Of a DNA stretch of 64,000 nucleotides, positions 1 through 10,125 are shown one piece after another. The notes under the pieces were generated by a model. The model saw only the letters and a list, made by a program, of their open reading frames with translations. It did not search any database and was not told the DNA's origin. The DNA comes from Albula goreensis. Taxonomy: Eukaryota; Chordata; Actinopteri; Albuliformes; Albulidae. The stretch spans positions 13,124,131 through 13,188,130 of the forward strand of contig CM040742.1 in the NCBI GenBank assembly GCA_022829145.1. Reading direction: 5' to 3'. The translations under genes were made by a program, and so were the position numbers. How positions within the stretch are numbered: position 1 is the first letter of the stretch; every line of letters begins with the position of its first letter.

Positions 1-195
1 AAAATGGTTTTTCCACTAGTGTTTTTTCCCTATGGGTATGATGCAGATATTTATGGGGTCACATGGAACAGGGGATTAAAGGGGTGCCCCTCAGTCCAAA
101 CCCCAGAGGGGAGGGAGGGGCAGGAGAGTGACATGTCATTATAAGCCTGTCACCCCCCCATCCCCCGCCCTCTCCATCTCCTGAAATCAATCACA

Positions 196-364
196 GACAC
201 ATGCATGCACACACATACATTACACACACGCCCAAACGCTGCACACAAAGAAATACCCACACACATCCCCCCACACCCACTCACACATGCCCATACACAT
301 ACACACTCACCCAAGGAAATACACAAGCCCACACATGCACACACTCACAGGAATAACCAAACAT

Positions 365-404
<40 letters not shown>

Positions 405-406
405 GG
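196..406. repeat. CA-rich simple-sequence tract ending in pure (CA)n
   Basis: The tract begins as an interrupted cytosine/adenine-rich run of short CACA words and ends in an uninterrupted CA run from about 366 to 400. The open frames that cross it read as His/Thr or Cys/Val strings and are products of the dinucleotide, not genes. It is the first of about a dozen CA/GT tracts in the window. Confidence 0.95.
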
Positions 407-593
407 CACTGTTTGCATACATAATGCATGAGTAGCTCCATGCTTTGAAAGCCTAATGCTTTGTGGAGTTACGGACCGGCTTTGAGTGATGATTGGCTCA
501 GTGAGTCTCCAGCCCCCAGGGATTTATGTATGAAGCACAGAGAGACCCCTCTGTACTGCAGGCATCTGGATAATGGGCAAACGGAAGCAGAAA

Positions 594-693
594 TATTATT
601 CATATGATTATTAATAGTGTTATTGTATTATCGTTGTTAATATTGTTACTACTACTATTACTACAACTACTAATAATAATATATTGTTGTCAT
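594..693. repeat. Degenerate ATT/ACT trinucleotide tract
   Basis: About 100 bases consist almost wholly of TTA, TTG, ACT and AAT triplets, including an ACTACTACTATTACTAC stretch and an AATAATAAT stretch. It is a decayed trinucleotide microsatellite with no coding appearance. Confidence 0.8.
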
Positions 694-964
694 TATACCT
701 GTTTTTATACCATCGTCATTCATGTTTCATACAGAAATGTCAACAATCAGTAGCATTTCTGTATCTGTAGAACACCCTTCATACCCGTGAGCATATAGCC
801 CAGAGTGTCAGCATTAGCCTGGTTTCATTCTGCAGTGTGAGTAATGCTGAAAGCCATTTGCCATGTGAATTGGAGGAGTCTCATGTGTAGCTGCTTTCTC
901 CTGAGTCTGTGGGAGAGATTTTCGTTGGTCATGCGGGTTCCGGTTCAGCTGATGTGGGGAACAT

Positions 965-1190
965 GTTAAAAGGCTATCTTCAGCTGGTTTTACTCCAAAA
1001 AAGTGGAGGCAGGAAGTGGTGATGTAGGAATTCATGGAATTATTCGGAAAAGTAACAATGTATCAATAGCTCAGAGTTGGCTGAAATACTGAAACTTTCC
1101 CTGAAACAAATCATTGTGCAACACTATTCTCAGACTACCAGTCATGATGTGTACTGTAGCTGGAAAAACGTCAGAGTGAGTCAAGCGAAG
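965..1190 (+). repeat. Dispersed repeat family R1, copy 1
   Basis: Compared with the copies at 41917 and 50553, this stretch shares, in order, a GTTAAA-type start, 'GAGGCAGGAAGTGGTGA' or a near form, a 'GGAATTCATGGAAYTATT' block and 'GGAAAAGTAAC'. Further on it shares 'ATTGTGCAACA' and 'GAGTCAAGC' with the copy at 41917, so it is a shorter or internally deleted version of that copy. I do not recognise the family. No coding capacity is seen, so a non-autonomous element is the likeliest reading. Confidence 0.65.
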
Positions 1191-1757
1191 GGGACACGTT
1201 GTGTCGCTGTGTCAGTGTTGGCTTTTGACAGGTCGCAGAGAGATGGCTGAGACGATGCCCCGCAGCATGTGAGGGCGCTTCCAAGGAAAAGACATGACGC
1301 TTGTTTTGTCACCAGCTCTAAAAGATCTCACATGTCAGAAGGTTTTTTTTTAATGCGGTCATTGACATTAGCAGTTTCTTTTTACACAATTCATTTTTAA
1401 GTTATGGTGATCTCAGAGGACAGTATGAAAGGGCTGAGAACCAGGGCTGAAACTAAATGCGCTGGATGGTGGTGATGGAGTGGGGGGGCCGGGGGGGTAT
1501 GAATTAAGTTTTCTTTGTCAGAAAGTGCCTCTGTAATCTGATAAGAGTTGGCTTTGGAACGCAACTTTCTCATTCTCTCCATGTGAGTGATGTTTTTGTT
1601 ACATTAGCCTTGCTTGAAGAGACAGAAACGCACAAACGTTTTCCACAGCTACTGTGCACTTCTCTCAGGTATTAGCAATAAAACAGTGGGCGCTGTCTGG
1701 ATTAAATGCAAACTGGCCTCACTTGTTGTGTCATTGCTCTGCCCAGCATTGGGGATC
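1191..1757. other. Unannotated stretch, no gene seen
   Basis: Plain mixed sequence with a short T run near 1350 and G runs near 1482-1497. Reading frames are short and lack any recognisable protein pattern. Nothing further can be supported. Confidence 0.5.
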
Positions 1758-1860
1758 GAGCACCTTGTTCAAGGGTACAACAAGAGTGCCCATCCTACCT
1801 GCAACCTTAGCCTGGGGTAACAGGCCCAAATCCCTAAACCATTTTACGACACTGCTGTCC
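1758..1860 (-). repeat. tRNA-derived SINE fragment (L2-tail type), reversed
   Basis: Read on the minus strand this is the head-and-body part of the SINE that recurs through the window. The plus strand shows 'GCACCTTGTTCAAGGGTA', then 'CAACAAGAGTGCCCATCCTACC' in family order, then 'TGCAACCTTAGCCTGGGGTA' and a decayed head with 'ACGACACTGCTGTCC'. The matching words in other copies here are 'GTACCTCGCTCAAGGGT' at 17592 and 'TACCTAGCTCAAGGGTA' at 38813. The L2-like tail is missing, so the copy is truncated. Confidence 0.65.
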
Positions 1861-2768
1861 TACTGTTTGACTCTGAAGCTTGTCATTTCTGGTAGAGTTT
1901 ACTTGCATGTGAACTCTGCCAGATTCCACTGAGATTGTTTCATCAGCCCCCCCCCCCTCATATTGAGTCTTCACAGCTGACCCTATTACCTCTAATGGAG
2001 GCAAATCCAGTGTGTGTTCTTCAGTGCACTTGGTTTTATTAGAACCACAGCCATTTTCAGGGCTACTTTTGAAGGACGTGATGGAGTTATAATCATTAAT
2101 CAATATTATTGAGCTGCTATTGTGGCCGCACTTTCTTGTGCCACTGCTGTGCAGCACTTTCCCATATGTGTGTATTTTGGCCTGACACAGTCCTGGATTC
2201 TCTTTGGAATAGGGTTTCTCAACCCTGGGTTTAATTTGCTGTTTTCTCATGAAAATCAGAAACCAGTTCAGACCTTGGATACCAGGTGAGACAAACCAAC
2301 TGCGTAGTTAACTGTTTTAATCAGGAACAAACTGTCCAAGACGTACCCTCACATTGCCCAACTTCTGGAATGGCCTGAATAAACCAATGATCAGTGATGG
2401 CTAATAAACTAATTCTGACTAAACATGATCTATGTAGGTGGGCATCCAGTCTGAAACATCTGATCATTGCCGGAAAATTCTCTGGTGGCTGTTCTCTGTC
2501 GAATATAGACATAGACAAACTTCCCTGGGTCAGTCTATGATAAAGAAACAATGCACATTTTGTAGGTACTCTGTCTGTATGTAACTGACAGGCCTAAATG
2601 GGCTGCATGCGTTGTTCATTCTTTCCCCGCCTGCCTTAAGCCCCCTTCCCCACAGAGCAGCGCTTATGAGTCAACCACAGTGAACAGCCCACTCCTACCA
2701 ACTCAGTAGAAGGAAGCTGCACACATGTGACTCTTTCCACGCAGAAACCATTTAGAAACCACTCTTTT
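1861..2768. other. Unannotated stretch with a possible hAT-like end
   Basis: Most of this stretch is plain sequence. Near 2210-2232 'AGGGTTTCTCAACCCTGGG' resembles the start of hAT-type terminal repeats (CAGNGGTTCTCAA). I could not find a matching opposite end, so no element is called. No gene is seen. Confidence 0.35.
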
Positions 2769-2809
2769 GCAGGGTGTGTTGAATGCAGGGTGTGATGAGG
2801 GTGTGTTGA
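2769..2809. repeat. Outlying units of the 16-bp minisatellite
   Basis: Two and a half units of the same 16-base word that forms the large array at 2901 occur here: GCAGGGTGTGTT, GAATGCAGGGTGTGAT and a shortened GAGGGTGTGTT. They are separated from the main array by about 90 bases of single-copy sequence. Confidence 0.85.
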
Positions 2810-2900
2810 ACATTTAACGCCTGTGCTATCAGAGGAGGAAGATAACACCAGAAAGTAAATCAGTTCACACTCTTGCAGGTACCCCGGCTGGCCAGTGGTG

Positions 2901-3410
2901 GAGAGCAGGGTGTGTTGAATGCAGGGTGTGATGAATGCAGGGTGTGTTGAATGCAGGGTGTGATGAATGCAGGGTGTGTTGAATGCAGGGTGTGATGAAT
3001 GCAGGGTGTGTTGAATGCAGGGTGTGTTGAATGCAGGGTGTGTTGAATGCAGGGTGTGATGAATGCAGAGTGTGTTGAATGCAGGGTGTGATGAATGCAG
3101 GGTGTGATGAATGCAGAGTGTGTTGAATGCAGGGTGTGATGAATGCAGGGTGTGTTGAATGCAGGGTGTGTTGAATGCAGGGTGTGATGAATGCAGGGTG
3201 TGTTGAATGCAGGGTGTAATGAATGCAGGGTGTGATGAAGTGTGAATGATGAATGCAGGGTGTGTTGAATGCAGGGTGTGATGAATGCAGGGTGTGATGA
3301 ATGCAGGGTGTGTTGAATGCAGGGTGTGATGAATGCAGGGTGTGTTGAATGCAGGGTGTGTTGAATGCAGGGTGTGATGAATGCAGGGTGTGATGAATGC
3401 AGGTTGTGAT
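2901..3410. repeat. 16-bp minisatellite, about 32 units, two unit types
   Basis: The array is built of GAATGCAGGGTGTGTT and GAATGCAGGGTGTGAT units, which differ at one base and are mixed in irregular order. A few units carry GAGTG for GGGTG, one carries GTAAT, and one short variant sits near 3237-3250. Sixteen is not a multiple of three, so every frame steps through the same 48-base, 16-residue period. Because the minus strand of the unit has no stop word in any frame, long open frames rich in His, Pro, Cys and Thr result; they are not evidence of a protein. Confidence 0.97.
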
Positions 3411-3414
3411 GACT

Positions 3415-3575
3415 GAACAGTAGGCCTGACCCCTGTCTTTCCCCAGTGAGCCTTAGCCAGTTGCTTTGCCAGTGTGGACCTCCATAGCTGGTGATGGATG
3501 GGACTCGAACCCAACAGGACTCTCTGCCACACCACAAACAGGAGCATCAGTGAGCCATCCAGGGAGGCCCTGCAC
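3415..3575 (-). repeat. Possible tRNA-derived SINE with box A and box B
   Basis: On the minus strand 'TGGCTCACTGATG' (near 3550) resembles an RNA polymerase III box A, and about 40 bases downstream 'GGGTTCGAGTCCC' (near 3510) is a full match to the box B consensus GGTTCRANTCC. The head differs from the L2-tail SINEs elsewhere in the window, so it is a separate family. Its body runs directly into the 16-bp minisatellite. A true tRNA gene is unlikely, because no clean acceptor stem or anticodon arm could be folded by eye. Confidence 0.5.
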
Positions 3576-4121
3576 TATTAAACTCTTTCGCTCTCTTACT
3601 TTTTCTCACACTCTCATGTTTGTGTGGACGAAAGGGTTAATCCTGAGCAAAAACAGCATCTGGAAGTCGCCTGACAGGGCCGTGAGAAAAATGACAAATT
3701 ACCCATCAGCCCCCATCTCCCCCTCCACTGCCGTGCCACCCGTGCTGCTATGCTATCGGCATCCTCATCTGCCGCAGGTAAATCAGCGCGCAGCTCTTAC
3801 CTGAGCAAATTAAAATGTCACCCATGTGATGGAGCCAGGCACAGCTGTTTTTGTCATGGGCCCCTGAGCATGTCTGTTCCACATATATGTTACCATGGAT
3901 CCACCCTCACTTGTCATAGCTACATGCCTGGCTAGCTCCTCGCTCCAGTGTGGTGTAACTCTGCCCAAACCTCCTGGGATGAGCTTCGCTGGTAAAACAA
4001 CATCCCTTTATTCCTTTTTCTCGTAACAACAACAGGCTTTTACTGAATAACTTCAATTTTCGTTACATGGAGAAAGCTTCAGCAATGATCTTACCCACAC
4101 AAGACCAGCGACACAAGACTA
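3576..4121. other. Unannotated stretch, no gene seen
   Basis: Mixed single-copy sequence with a C-rich segment near 3705-3740. No repeat family, motif cluster or protein-like frame was recognised. Confidence 0.45.
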
Positions 4122-4165
4122 GCCCTGTTACATATTAGTTATCATTACATAACATGTAACAGGGC
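4122..4165. repeat. Strong hairpin: 12-bp perfect stem
   Basis: GCCCTGTTACAT at 4122-4133 is perfectly complementary to ATGTAACAGGGC at 4154-4165. Inside the 20-base loop GTTAT and ATAAC can pair as well, leaving a six-base apex. Plausible readings are the remnant of a fold-back transposon end or a structured RNA; nothing in the sequence decides between them. Confidence 0.75.
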
Positions 4166-4914
4166 CTGCCTTGTTACCTTGTTACACATGTGTCATACAG
4201 AACATTGCTGGCTCTCATTTCCCTCATTGTAGTCATTCAGTAATAGCTGGTTGTTTCCAAAGTAGTAATGGGATAATTACACAGGTACAGGTGCAGCTTA
4301 ATGTGAAGTGATACTTATTCTTTTTTTATTCCTTGGTTTTTATTCATCATTTTCCTCTCAGTCGTATTCAGAAGCTGTGCCATCAGTCTCTGCCATTGAT
4401 CCAGAACAGTCAAACGCACACTCTGCACACTCTCCCCTGCTGCTTTCTGGTCACGCCGCAGCCCACAGGCTGAAACCACACAGACCACGGTTATGTCACT
4501 AGCTTCCCTTTCGGCAGTTCAGCAATACAGACAACTGAGTGACTGTTTTGAACAGACGTTATCATGGGAGGCATTCCCGGCCTTATACACTTTTGGCTTT
4601 CAGGTATTTTACAGGTAACACACTACAAGACTGAAATAAAAAATGAACGTGTTTCCACGTTTCTACATCTCTCACAGGATCAAATATGTCCTTTTGTCCA
4701 TCACTGTATTATCCTTTTGGAAGTGTCAGTAGTCGTCCTTAGTTTATTGCAAATGCGGGCATCTGATGAACCAGTAGTGGTCACTTGTGTGCAGTGACAC
4801 ATGATGCTGATTGGTTCCCTCCTTCCCCGAGTGACACGATGGCCAGTCATGCATTGTCTCATGCTTAGCTCATCCATCTCTATCTGCTCTAACTTCTAAG
4901 TACATATGGTCATT
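4166..4914. other. Unannotated stretch, no gene seen
   Basis: Single-copy looking sequence with T-rich segments near 4319-4350. Frames are short. No repeat family was recognised. Confidence 0.45.
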
Positions 4915-5145
4915 ATAACTAGCTTGTGACAACTGGGTGCAAGCTTATAAAGTATTTAATGATAAGTATTACAAGACTAGTGCTTCATCAACATATTCCA
5001 TTTGGCTGATGAAAGCCAATTGTTACACGCCAGTTAAAATATTTATGTCTGGCTATGGTAATGGTTTTTATGCATTATGTAATAGTTATTAAGCTTTTAT
5101 GAATGCTGCATTAGATCTAATTCAGCTCAAGTGTTACCATAAGTT
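4915..5145. mobile_element. Possible decayed non-autonomous DNA transposon
   Basis: The stretch is rich in TTATAAAG, TTATGAATG and AAGCTTTTATGAATGCTGC words and ends in 'CAGCTCAAGTGTTACC'. From memory, several short fish DNA elements have ends of the AAGTGTTACC type. The opposite end was not found, so the call is tentative. Confidence 0.3.
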
Positions 5146-5184
5146 ATGCTGGGTAAGGGCTTCCGCTAAACATTGTAAAACATG
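5136..5184 (+). repeat. L2-clade LINE/SINE 3' tail fragment
   Basis: 'TGGGTAAGGGCTTCCGCT' followed by AAACATTGTAAAA is a decayed form of the tail 'GGATAAGAGCGTCTGCTAAA' that ends L2-mobilised SINEs. No SINE body precedes it, so it is a tail-only remnant. Confidence 0.5.
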
Positions 5185-5624
5185 CCCTCCAAACAACATC
5201 CAAATGAGTACTTGTTGTACATGAAGTGGATGTGCAACAAACACAAACTGGTTGCGGCATTACAAAGACATTGTTCCATAACGTGTTCAATTTCTGTGTC
5301 AAATGATGCAACTTACTTTTATTCAGCAGCTAGAATTTTCACCAGAAGTTTATAGTGGCGAAGCACCAGAGTACCCACGGTACTGGTCTTTAAAGTAGGA
5401 AAAAAATAAACAAAGGGTTCATCTGGTCACACATATTGCAAGACATTACTCCCGTTTGAACATGAACATCTTGGTTTGTTCTGAGGAGCTAACGAATGAA
5501 GTGACAGTGAGGTATTATGACACTAAAATGTGTGGATCATTCATATGTTGCCAGTAACTTACAAATTTTATCCAATCATTGTGTTTGATATAAAGAGGAA
5601 AACCTTACTGATTCATGGAGTTAC
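5185..5624. other. Unannotated stretch, no gene seen
   Basis: AT-rich plain sequence. No convincing gene, repeat family or regulatory cluster was found. Confidence 0.4.
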
Positions 5625-5785
5625 AACTTGATTGGTGGAAACAATTCAGTGAATGGTAGCTAAATGTAGCTCCACCCATCTTTTGGTGTAATGATCCCCA
5701 ATTTATTGAAACAAGTCAGCTGATGACAGTTGGGTGTATCTCCACACATTTTGGGTGTCATGATACCTGGTTCACCAATCACAAA
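5625..5785 (+). repeat. Dispersed repeat family R2, copy 1 (core in tandem)
   Basis: Two diverged tandem versions of the R2 core are seen. The first is 'GTAGCTCCACCCATC' then TTTTGGTGTAATGAT, near 5667-5695. The second is 'GTATCTCCACACATT' then TTGGGTGTCATGAT, near 5736-5764. Both are preceded by words like AGTGAATGGTAGC or TGATGACAGTTGG. The family is defined by comparison with 9205, 18975 and 36149. Confidence 0.55.
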
Positions 5786-6060
5786 CGCATCACCAAGGGA
5801 GCTTCCAATCTCTAATATCAAAGGGAAGGGTGGGGCAACACCCTCAGTGTTGTTTGGGGGGTGCCTAAGCTGCCGACTGAGGGACAATCTTTGTGAAAGG
5901 TCCAGTGTTTATCGGTAAGATGGTGCTGCATGGAGAGGGAGCAGCATGACATGTTGTTTGAAGTATCTGGCTATGATACGTCAGTCTTGAAAGATGTCTG
6001 TCTGGTAATGGGAGCTATTGAAATGATAAGAGCTCTATAGCGCTGTTAGGGATGATTAGA

Positions 6061-6073
6061 GGGGGGGGGGGGG
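6061..6073. repeat. G homopolymer (13 G)
   Basis: An uninterrupted run of thirteen G residues follows GATTAGA. Such runs are prone to length error in sequencing. Confidence 0.9.
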
Positions 6074-6889
6074 TGAGTCTCTGATGGGAATTTATTGTGA
6101 AGTGAGAGAGGAAGCTGAGACAGTCTTTTTCCCCTGCTGGTCTGGCTTTGACTAGATAAAGACACACACAGGTGTGCCAAAGGCTTCCCATCCACATTCC
6201 TGTCTCCTCTGTAGCCTTTCCCCTCCTTTTCACAAAGAACCGCAGGATAGAAAGAGAGGGATAGAGAACAACTGTATCTAAGGTCTTGAAGCCTACACAC
6301 ACACACTCACACACTCAGAGCACGCACTCCTGAGAGCACAGAAGTTCTGTTTTACTTTACTTTCTCCCCTGGGGCTAGCTGCATACAGCACAAAAGATAA
6401 TTCTCATGAAAAAAGACGCTAGTGAATTATCTCTTTGGTGTAGTTGTGTGTGTGTTGGCTGTAAACAGAAACCCAGGGGTGTAGCAGAGTAATCCTAATG
6501 GAGAGAAATACAGACCTACAGCAGTCTGCTGCACAGACTAAAAAGAGGTTCAAAAGAGGTTCAACAGGTTAGAAAGAAGTTCAAATTACAAATTGCCATA
6601 AAACAAAACAAAACAAAAAATGAACATAATATAACATCACACATTTGAGATGCTACAGTTTTATCAGATAAATGGTGTGAAAAAGGAATCAAGAAGGAGT
6701 ATTTTCTGTGTGTTGTACCCCCTCACCAGTGGTACGTGGTGTGTAGCTTTTTGCAGAAATGTCTTGTTTGATTGATGCCGTTTTGTGCAGCGAAGATGAT
6801 AGATGGTTCCTGGTAGGGGAAAATGGGCCGTGGGAGCACGCTCAGAAAGGCCATGGGCCCCAGGGTCTGAGCTCCACAGCCTGCAGAGC
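6074..6889. other. Unannotated stretch, no gene seen
   Basis: Single-copy looking sequence with a short CA tract near 6294-6318 and an AAAAC run near 6601-6615. 'AAGAGGTTCAAAAGAGGTTC' near 6542 is a small local duplication. No gene is seen. Confidence 0.45.
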
Positions 6890-7012
6890 AGACACACACA
6901 CGCACACATTCCCTCACACACACGCGTACACACACACATTCCCATACATTCCCTCACACACATACGCACACACACATTCCCACACGTTCCCACACACATG
7001 CACACACTCACT
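6890..7012. repeat. Interrupted CA tract with CATTCC interruptions
   Basis: CACACA runs are interrupted at intervals by CATTCCCTCACA and CATTCCCA words, which gives a loose higher-order pattern. Reading frames through it are His/Thr or Cys/Val strings. Confidence 0.9.
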
Positions 7013-7679
7013 ACTAGGGGTGAGAATTGCCAGGAGCCACACATTGCAATATTATCCTGACACACAGGCCACCATATGATAGTACTGCTATTCTCTATGT
7101 ATTAAAGTATTGTCACTTGATACAGCAGTGTTTTGATGTTAAACATTGTGAAAAAAGGATTTTATTTTCATTTCAGCATTAGGAATAGCATAACCATTCA
7201 CCTTCAGAATAAACATTTGTGAAAAGTTCAATTTTAAAAGTGTCAGTCGACTTTGTTAATTGTTGTCCACCTACTTCTTCACGTTTTCCCTTTTTTCCCT
7301 TCCATTCACTGCCTGGCCCAGCGGTCACACCTGCCAAAGCAGGTTGTGGGTAAATGATGAGCCTGGTTGGGCTGAGTGGCTCTTTCTCCTCCTGGTATGT
7401 TCCTATGTATGAGGCTTTGGCTTAAGGCAGGGGAATCCATAGTATATACTGTGTATATGTGCATGTTGTGATCATAAAGCCTTTGGTTAATGCGTATTGT
7501 GCGCATATATAGACTTTCCATTTCCTGTTAATGACTGTTGGGTAATGATTTCTGGTGATGTCATGTAGTAGTGCTGACTCATGGAATCACAAAGTGAATT
7601 TCCATGACAAACTGATAACGGCCGTATCATAATCTGACCCCCCTCCATGTTAGCTGTCTGCCACGACATGGTGCGTCCG
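7013..7679. other. Unannotated stretch, no gene seen
   Basis: AT-rich at first and then mixed. No repeat family or protein-like frame was recognised. Confidence 0.4.
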
Positions 7680-7980
7680 TCAGCGTCGGCGAGGTCTGGG
7701 GTGGGGGGACGGGTCTCGGCTTAATTACAGCTGGCCTCCAGTCCTCTCACACAGCCGTGCTAATCCCCTTATTAATATGCTTCCTGATCCCTCTCCCTCC
7801 TGCTGCATATTCCCATTGATCTGGGGGGAAGGGGATCGATGGCCGGACTGATGACTGTGACCAGGACCAGTCTGCGGCTGGGGGGGAGAGTGGCATGCCA
7901 GAGGAGCGTGGCACACTGAGGAACACCTCTCACAAATCTGCATCTTCTTCTTCTTCCCAAGCATTTCTCACCATATGATC
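7680..7980. promoter_or_regulatory. Candidate conserved non-coding block
   Basis: Non-repetitive block containing 'GGCTTAATTACAGCTGG' near 7718, 'GCTAATCCCCTTATTAATATGC' core words near 7757-7780 and a Bicoid/OTX-type TAATCC. This density of homeodomain-type words in clean sequence is typical of developmental CNEs. Conservation itself was not tested. Confidence 0.35.
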
Positions 7981-8030
7981 TTTAATCCTACTAGGGTCGG
8001 GCAATTACAGCTCATAAGGGAAACGGTTAG

Positions 8031-8180
8031 CATATAGACATGGGAAGCCTGATCCTACCATTAAATGCTCATCAATACAGGCCCTGATCGGGGATGCCTT
8101 TTGAGTCTAGATGCCTTTATAACCCATAACTGACAATGTCTGCTTATAGACGTGGGAAGCCTGATCCTAGATCAGTGTTG
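8031..8180. repeat. Fish-type 'CTGATCCTAGATCAG' repeat with 25-bp direct repeats
   Basis: A 25-base word at 8033-8057 recurs at 8145-8169 with a single difference and the same orientation. Both copies carry GGGAAGCCTGATCCTA, and the second continues GATCAGTGTTGCTCC. The unit resembles the repeat at 28145. From memory, the GATCCTAGATCAG word is a widespread fish interspersed repeat. Confidence 0.6.
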
Positions 8181-8339
8181 CTCCTTGACTCAGTGTTCCC
8201 GATCACGAGGTTGAGGTGGACAGCAGTACTGACGAAGGTCACCTCAAGGTCATGACACTGCTTGCAGGTCACGCCCACATTCGGACCCATGTTTCCCGGA
8301 TCTCGGTCCTGTGTTTTATGATGTGCATTAGAGTAGCAT

Positions 8340-8570
8340 TTCTGCACATTTATTTTTAATCGCTGTCAATGCGTGCATCTTTATGGGCGTCTACATTAAT
8401 GTACGTTAATGCCCCAGCACATTTTCACTTTCTTCGCTCTGACAAGATGCTCATTAAAGGTGCGCCCATTTTACTGCCAGTGGAAATGGTCCCTGTGCAG
8501 CTCAGTGTGACGCACACCATGTTATGTGCTCCCAGAGTGCACAGCTATTGCAGTTTTGGTTAAAAATATC
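8340..8570. promoter_or_regulatory. Candidate conserved non-coding block
   Basis: Clean sequence with TTTTTAATCGCTGTCAAT, ACATTAATGTACGTTAAT and CTCATTAAAGG words near 8352-8460. These are homeodomain and PBX/MEIS-like (CTGTCAAT) sites. The reading is from motif density only. Confidence 0.3.
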
Positions 8571-9204
8571 AACTCACCAAAATGGCATTCGCTCTCAGTA
8601 TAAAATATGCAAGATGATAGGAAAGTTTGTTTGTACCCTTAATTTTTTTTTGATACTGGAGAGTGTAGGGTTATCATAAGCACATTAATAGTTTGTAGTT
8701 TGTGTTCCCTGTTCTTTATTTTTGAAATTGGCATCAGTTACCATTTGAAAAGGAGCTTTAAAATGTTTTTATTTCCCTTTACTGGTAGCAGGTAACATTA
8801 ATATGAATTCCAGGCAATAATGTCTGGAGCTTTCATTTTATTTAATTATTTCAGTCAATGTGACAAGGACACATAATAAAACACAGACTTTGAGTTTAAA
8901 ATCTGATACTCAATGATATAGGTGAACAATTCATTTTCATGCCCAGTCCCTGTGCAGGTTAGCAAAAGTATATTAACCCCGTATTACAAACAAGGTGAAG
9001 TGGCTGTTGCTTGGAACTGCACCTGATAACAAAACCCAGCATAAATGGTATCTGGCTTGGCCCTTGGTCTTGTGGGTAGATGCACTGGGTGAGTAGATCA
9101 GCCAAAATGATAGCTTATCATATGAGCTGAAGGGAGTGATGTCACACATGTTGCACAGAGGTTGTGATGAGAAAATGAGGTGTAACGGGTGGAGCTACAA
9201 CATG
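8571..9204. other. Unannotated AT-rich stretch, no gene seen
   Basis: AT-rich sequence with T runs and no recognised repeat or coding frame. Confidence 0.4.
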
Positions 9205-9358
9205 CTGTCAGTCACTGACTTGTTTGGACCAATCAGATGTCTCTCCACAGCAAAACACCAGCTGCTTATAGCATATGAGTCACTGACATGCAAAAAGAAA
9301 TAAACTCCACCGATTTTGGTTGTCATGAAGCGATACTGTCCTATTAGTTTCAGTTCCA
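9205..9358 (+). repeat. Dispersed repeat family R2, copy 2
   Basis: Shares in order with the copy at 18975: TCACTGA...GGACCAATCAG, then AGTCACTGA..ATG, then TCATGAAGC followed by CTGTCCTAT. Spacing is similar. Between them 'AACTCCACCGATTTTGG' matches the CTCCACC-TTTTGG core of the other copies. Confidence 0.65.
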
Positions 9359-9769
9359 ACCAACCACTGAATCACACCTGAATCAGAGAATACCGCCAAT
9401 GAGCTAATCATCAGTGTGAATATCAGGTGCAGTAATGATGGATTGGACCAAAACCTGTACACTCCTATAGCTCTGCCGAAATAGAGTTCCCTACCCCTGC
9501 CCATTTATCACATAAAGGCCTCTCCATGGAATTCTGGGAGATTAAAGATGGAGAGGGGGATTGGTTCCCCATCGATCACCTCCCAAGTTCATTTGGGCCC
9601 TCGGGACCCCTCAGGGTTTGCTAGACTGCAGGGTGAAGCTGAGGGCACTTTAATCTGGGGGCAAGTTAGAGGTGGAGGAGGTCAAGGTGTGTGCACCATG
9701 TACCCCCTAGAGAGCCGGATAACCTATGTTCAGTTATGGAGGCTGAGAAGGCTTGTCAGTCATAAGCAT
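9359..9769. other. Unannotated stretch, no gene seen
   Basis: Mixed single-copy sequence leading into the CA tract. No gene or repeat family was recognised. Confidence 0.4.

Positions 9770-10125
<356 letters not shown>

Noticed and set aside
2636-3547. 303-codon minus-strand open frame rich in His, Thr, Pro and Cys
   Set aside because: It is the 16-bp minisatellite read in frame; the unit is stop-free on that strand in every frame, and the flanks have no protein pattern.
3475-3560. A true tRNA gene
   Set aside because: Box A and box B-like words are present, but no clean cloverleaf could be folded by eye and the unit continues as a SINE-like body.
5108-5130. AGATCTAATTCA shared with the CNE-like block near 46467
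   Set aside because: A 12-base AT-rich match with no collinear neighbours is expected by chance in 64 kb, unlike the pair at 24931 and 41320.
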